Shown here: piece after piece, positions 5,012 to 5,707 of the stretch
How the letters are laid out: the number at the start of each line of letters is the position of its first letter
Position numbering within the stretch: the first letter of the stretch is position 1
Assembly: GCA_021808875.1 (NCBI GenBank)
Contig: JAKBAU010000230.1
Coordinates: 1 to 5,707, forward strand
Source: Pseudomonadota bacterium
GTDB lineage: Bacteria; Pseudomonadota; Alphaproteobacteria; Micropepsales; Micropepsaceae
Direction of reading: 5' to 3'
DNA length: 5,707 nt
The notes under the pieces: model-generated
Seen by the model: the letters and a program-made list of their open reading frames with translations, nothing else
What the model was told of the DNA's origin: nothing
The model's database searches: none
Position numbers and translations under genes: made by a program

Positions 5012-5707
5012 TTGCTGAGCAGTTCCCTGTCGTGCCTCACCATCCGGCTCGGCGCAGTGGTGGAGAATTATCGCCGCTGTGCCCACCTTGCCGGACAAGC
5101 TGCAATTGCTCCAACAGTCAAGGCAGACGCCTATGGTCTTGGTGCGCTGCCGATAGCTGGAGCGCTGAGCGCGGCTGGAGCCGATACGTTTTTCGTGGCT
5201 CGCCTCGAAGAAGGGATCGCGTTGCGGGGGCAGTTGCCCAAAGCCCGTATTTTCGTACTGGACGGAGCCGAGCCTGACTGGGTCGGAGCACTCCGCAGTT
5301 ATGCGCTGACGCCGGTACTCAACAGTCTGGAACAGATCACTGCCTGGTCGGCGGCAGCCCCGGCGCGCACCCGGCTTGATGCCGCGATACACATCGATAC
5401 CGGCATGTCCCGTCTGGGACTTGTCGCTGGCGACGTGTCCGTGCTCGCAGCAGAGGGCGCCAAACGTCTTGAACGCCTGCGCCCCGTCCTCGTGATGAGC
5501 CACCTTGCCTGCGCAGACGAGCCTGAGAGCCCTATGAACGCCCTGCAATTGGCACGTTTCCGCGCTGCGCTGGCGATGTTGCCACCGGCTCCGGCAAGTC
5601 TGGCCGCCAGCGCCGGGCTCTTCCTCGGCCGCGATTACCTCTTTGACATCGTCCGCCCGGGGCTTAGCCTTCTGGGTGGAGATCCGCGGGCAGCTCACGC
5701 GCACAAC
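5012..5707 (+). CDS. alr: Alanine racemase, 5' part, cut by the window end
   Basis: Alanine racemase interconverts L- and D-alanine with pyridoxal phosphate (PLP) and supplies D-alanine for peptidoglycan. The frame is open from 4973 to the window end; from TTG 5012 it gives 232 of the usual 360 to 380 residues. Visible are the start of the TIM barrel (LTIRLGAVVENYRR, 9-22), the PLP-lysine motif VKADAYGLG (36-44, Lys37), FFVARLEEG (60-68), DTGMSRLG (129-136), SHLACADEP (163-171), the phosphate-contacting serine in ASAG (199-202) and VRPG (214-217, Arg215). The catalytic tyrosine of the C-terminal domain lies beyond the window. His127 stands where some enzymes have a carbamylated lysine, and ASAG and LLGG replace the commoner NSAG and LYGG. 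The start is uncertain: the frame has no ATG near its beginning, TTG 5012 is the best in-frame start, and ATG 5001 is out of frame (see findings). Closeness to dnaB fits alphaproteobacterial gene order. Confidence 0.9.
   Translation, partial: MLSSSLSCLTIRLGAVVENYRRCAHLAGQAAIAPTVKADAYGLGALPIAGALSAAGADTFFVARLEEGIALRGQLPKARIFVLDGAEPDWVGALRSYALTPVLNSLEQITAWSAAAPARTRLDAAIHIDTGMSRLGLVAGDVSVLAAEGAKRLERLRPVLVMSHLACADEPESPMNALQLARFRAALAMLPPAPASLAASAGLFLGRDYLFDIVRPGLSLLGGDPRAAHAHN

Noticed and set aside
4843..5277. Plus-strand open frame of 144 codons overlapping the alr start
   Set aside because: Its second half is the racemase sequence in the wrong frame, and the first half has no recognisable motif.
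4940..5704. Minus-strand open frame of 254 codons opposite the racemase
   Set aside because: It lies antisense to a plus-strand frame with clear alanine racemase motifs (VKADAYGLG, DTGMSRLG, SHLACAD) and has no recognisable domain; it is a GC-rich shadow.

Overview
The window reads as chromosomal housekeeping DNA from an alphaproteobacterium, most likely of the order Hyphomicrobiales (Rhizobiales). The grounds are the DnaB type, with its family-typical insertion before the FFSLEM motif and the EPGTPEH...KWLEKCERV segment, the closeness of dnaB to an alanine racemase gene of alphaproteobacterial type, and the high GC content. A Devosia-like genus is possible but cannot be settled from this sequence. 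All confidently called genes lie on the plus strand.

Layout. Positions 1-384 hold no gene I can support; a divergent or upstream gene may be clipped at the left edge. A small ArsC/Spx-like thioredoxin-fold protein (YffB type) occupies 385-729. A 451-base stretch without a gene (730-1180) follows. Its left half is GC-rich and can form hairpins. Its right half has an AT-rich, promoter-like island and a pyrimidine-rich leader. Next come a cyclopropane-fatty-acyl-phospholipid synthase (1181-2422), the replicative helicase DnaB (2538-3980), a VIT1/CCC1-family metal transporter (4117-4818) and the first roughly 60% of an alanine racemase (about 5012 to the window end). The racemase is easy to miss because its frame has no ATG near its start.

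How the genes relate. They serve different processes: membrane lipid modification (cfa), chromosome replication (dnaB), iron or manganese handling (VIT) and D-alanine supply for peptidoglycan (alr). The spacers are 100 to 200 bases, so this looks like a co-oriented neighbourhood rather than one tight operon. The dnaB-to-alr order is familiar in alphaproteobacteria; the transporter between them is the accessory element.

I see no phage, transposon, CRISPR array, toxin-antitoxin pair, tRNA or rRNA, and no convincing new multi-gene system. The points most worth checking are the alr start, where the best ATG is out of frame with the gene body, the long structured cfa leader, and the position of the VIT gene.
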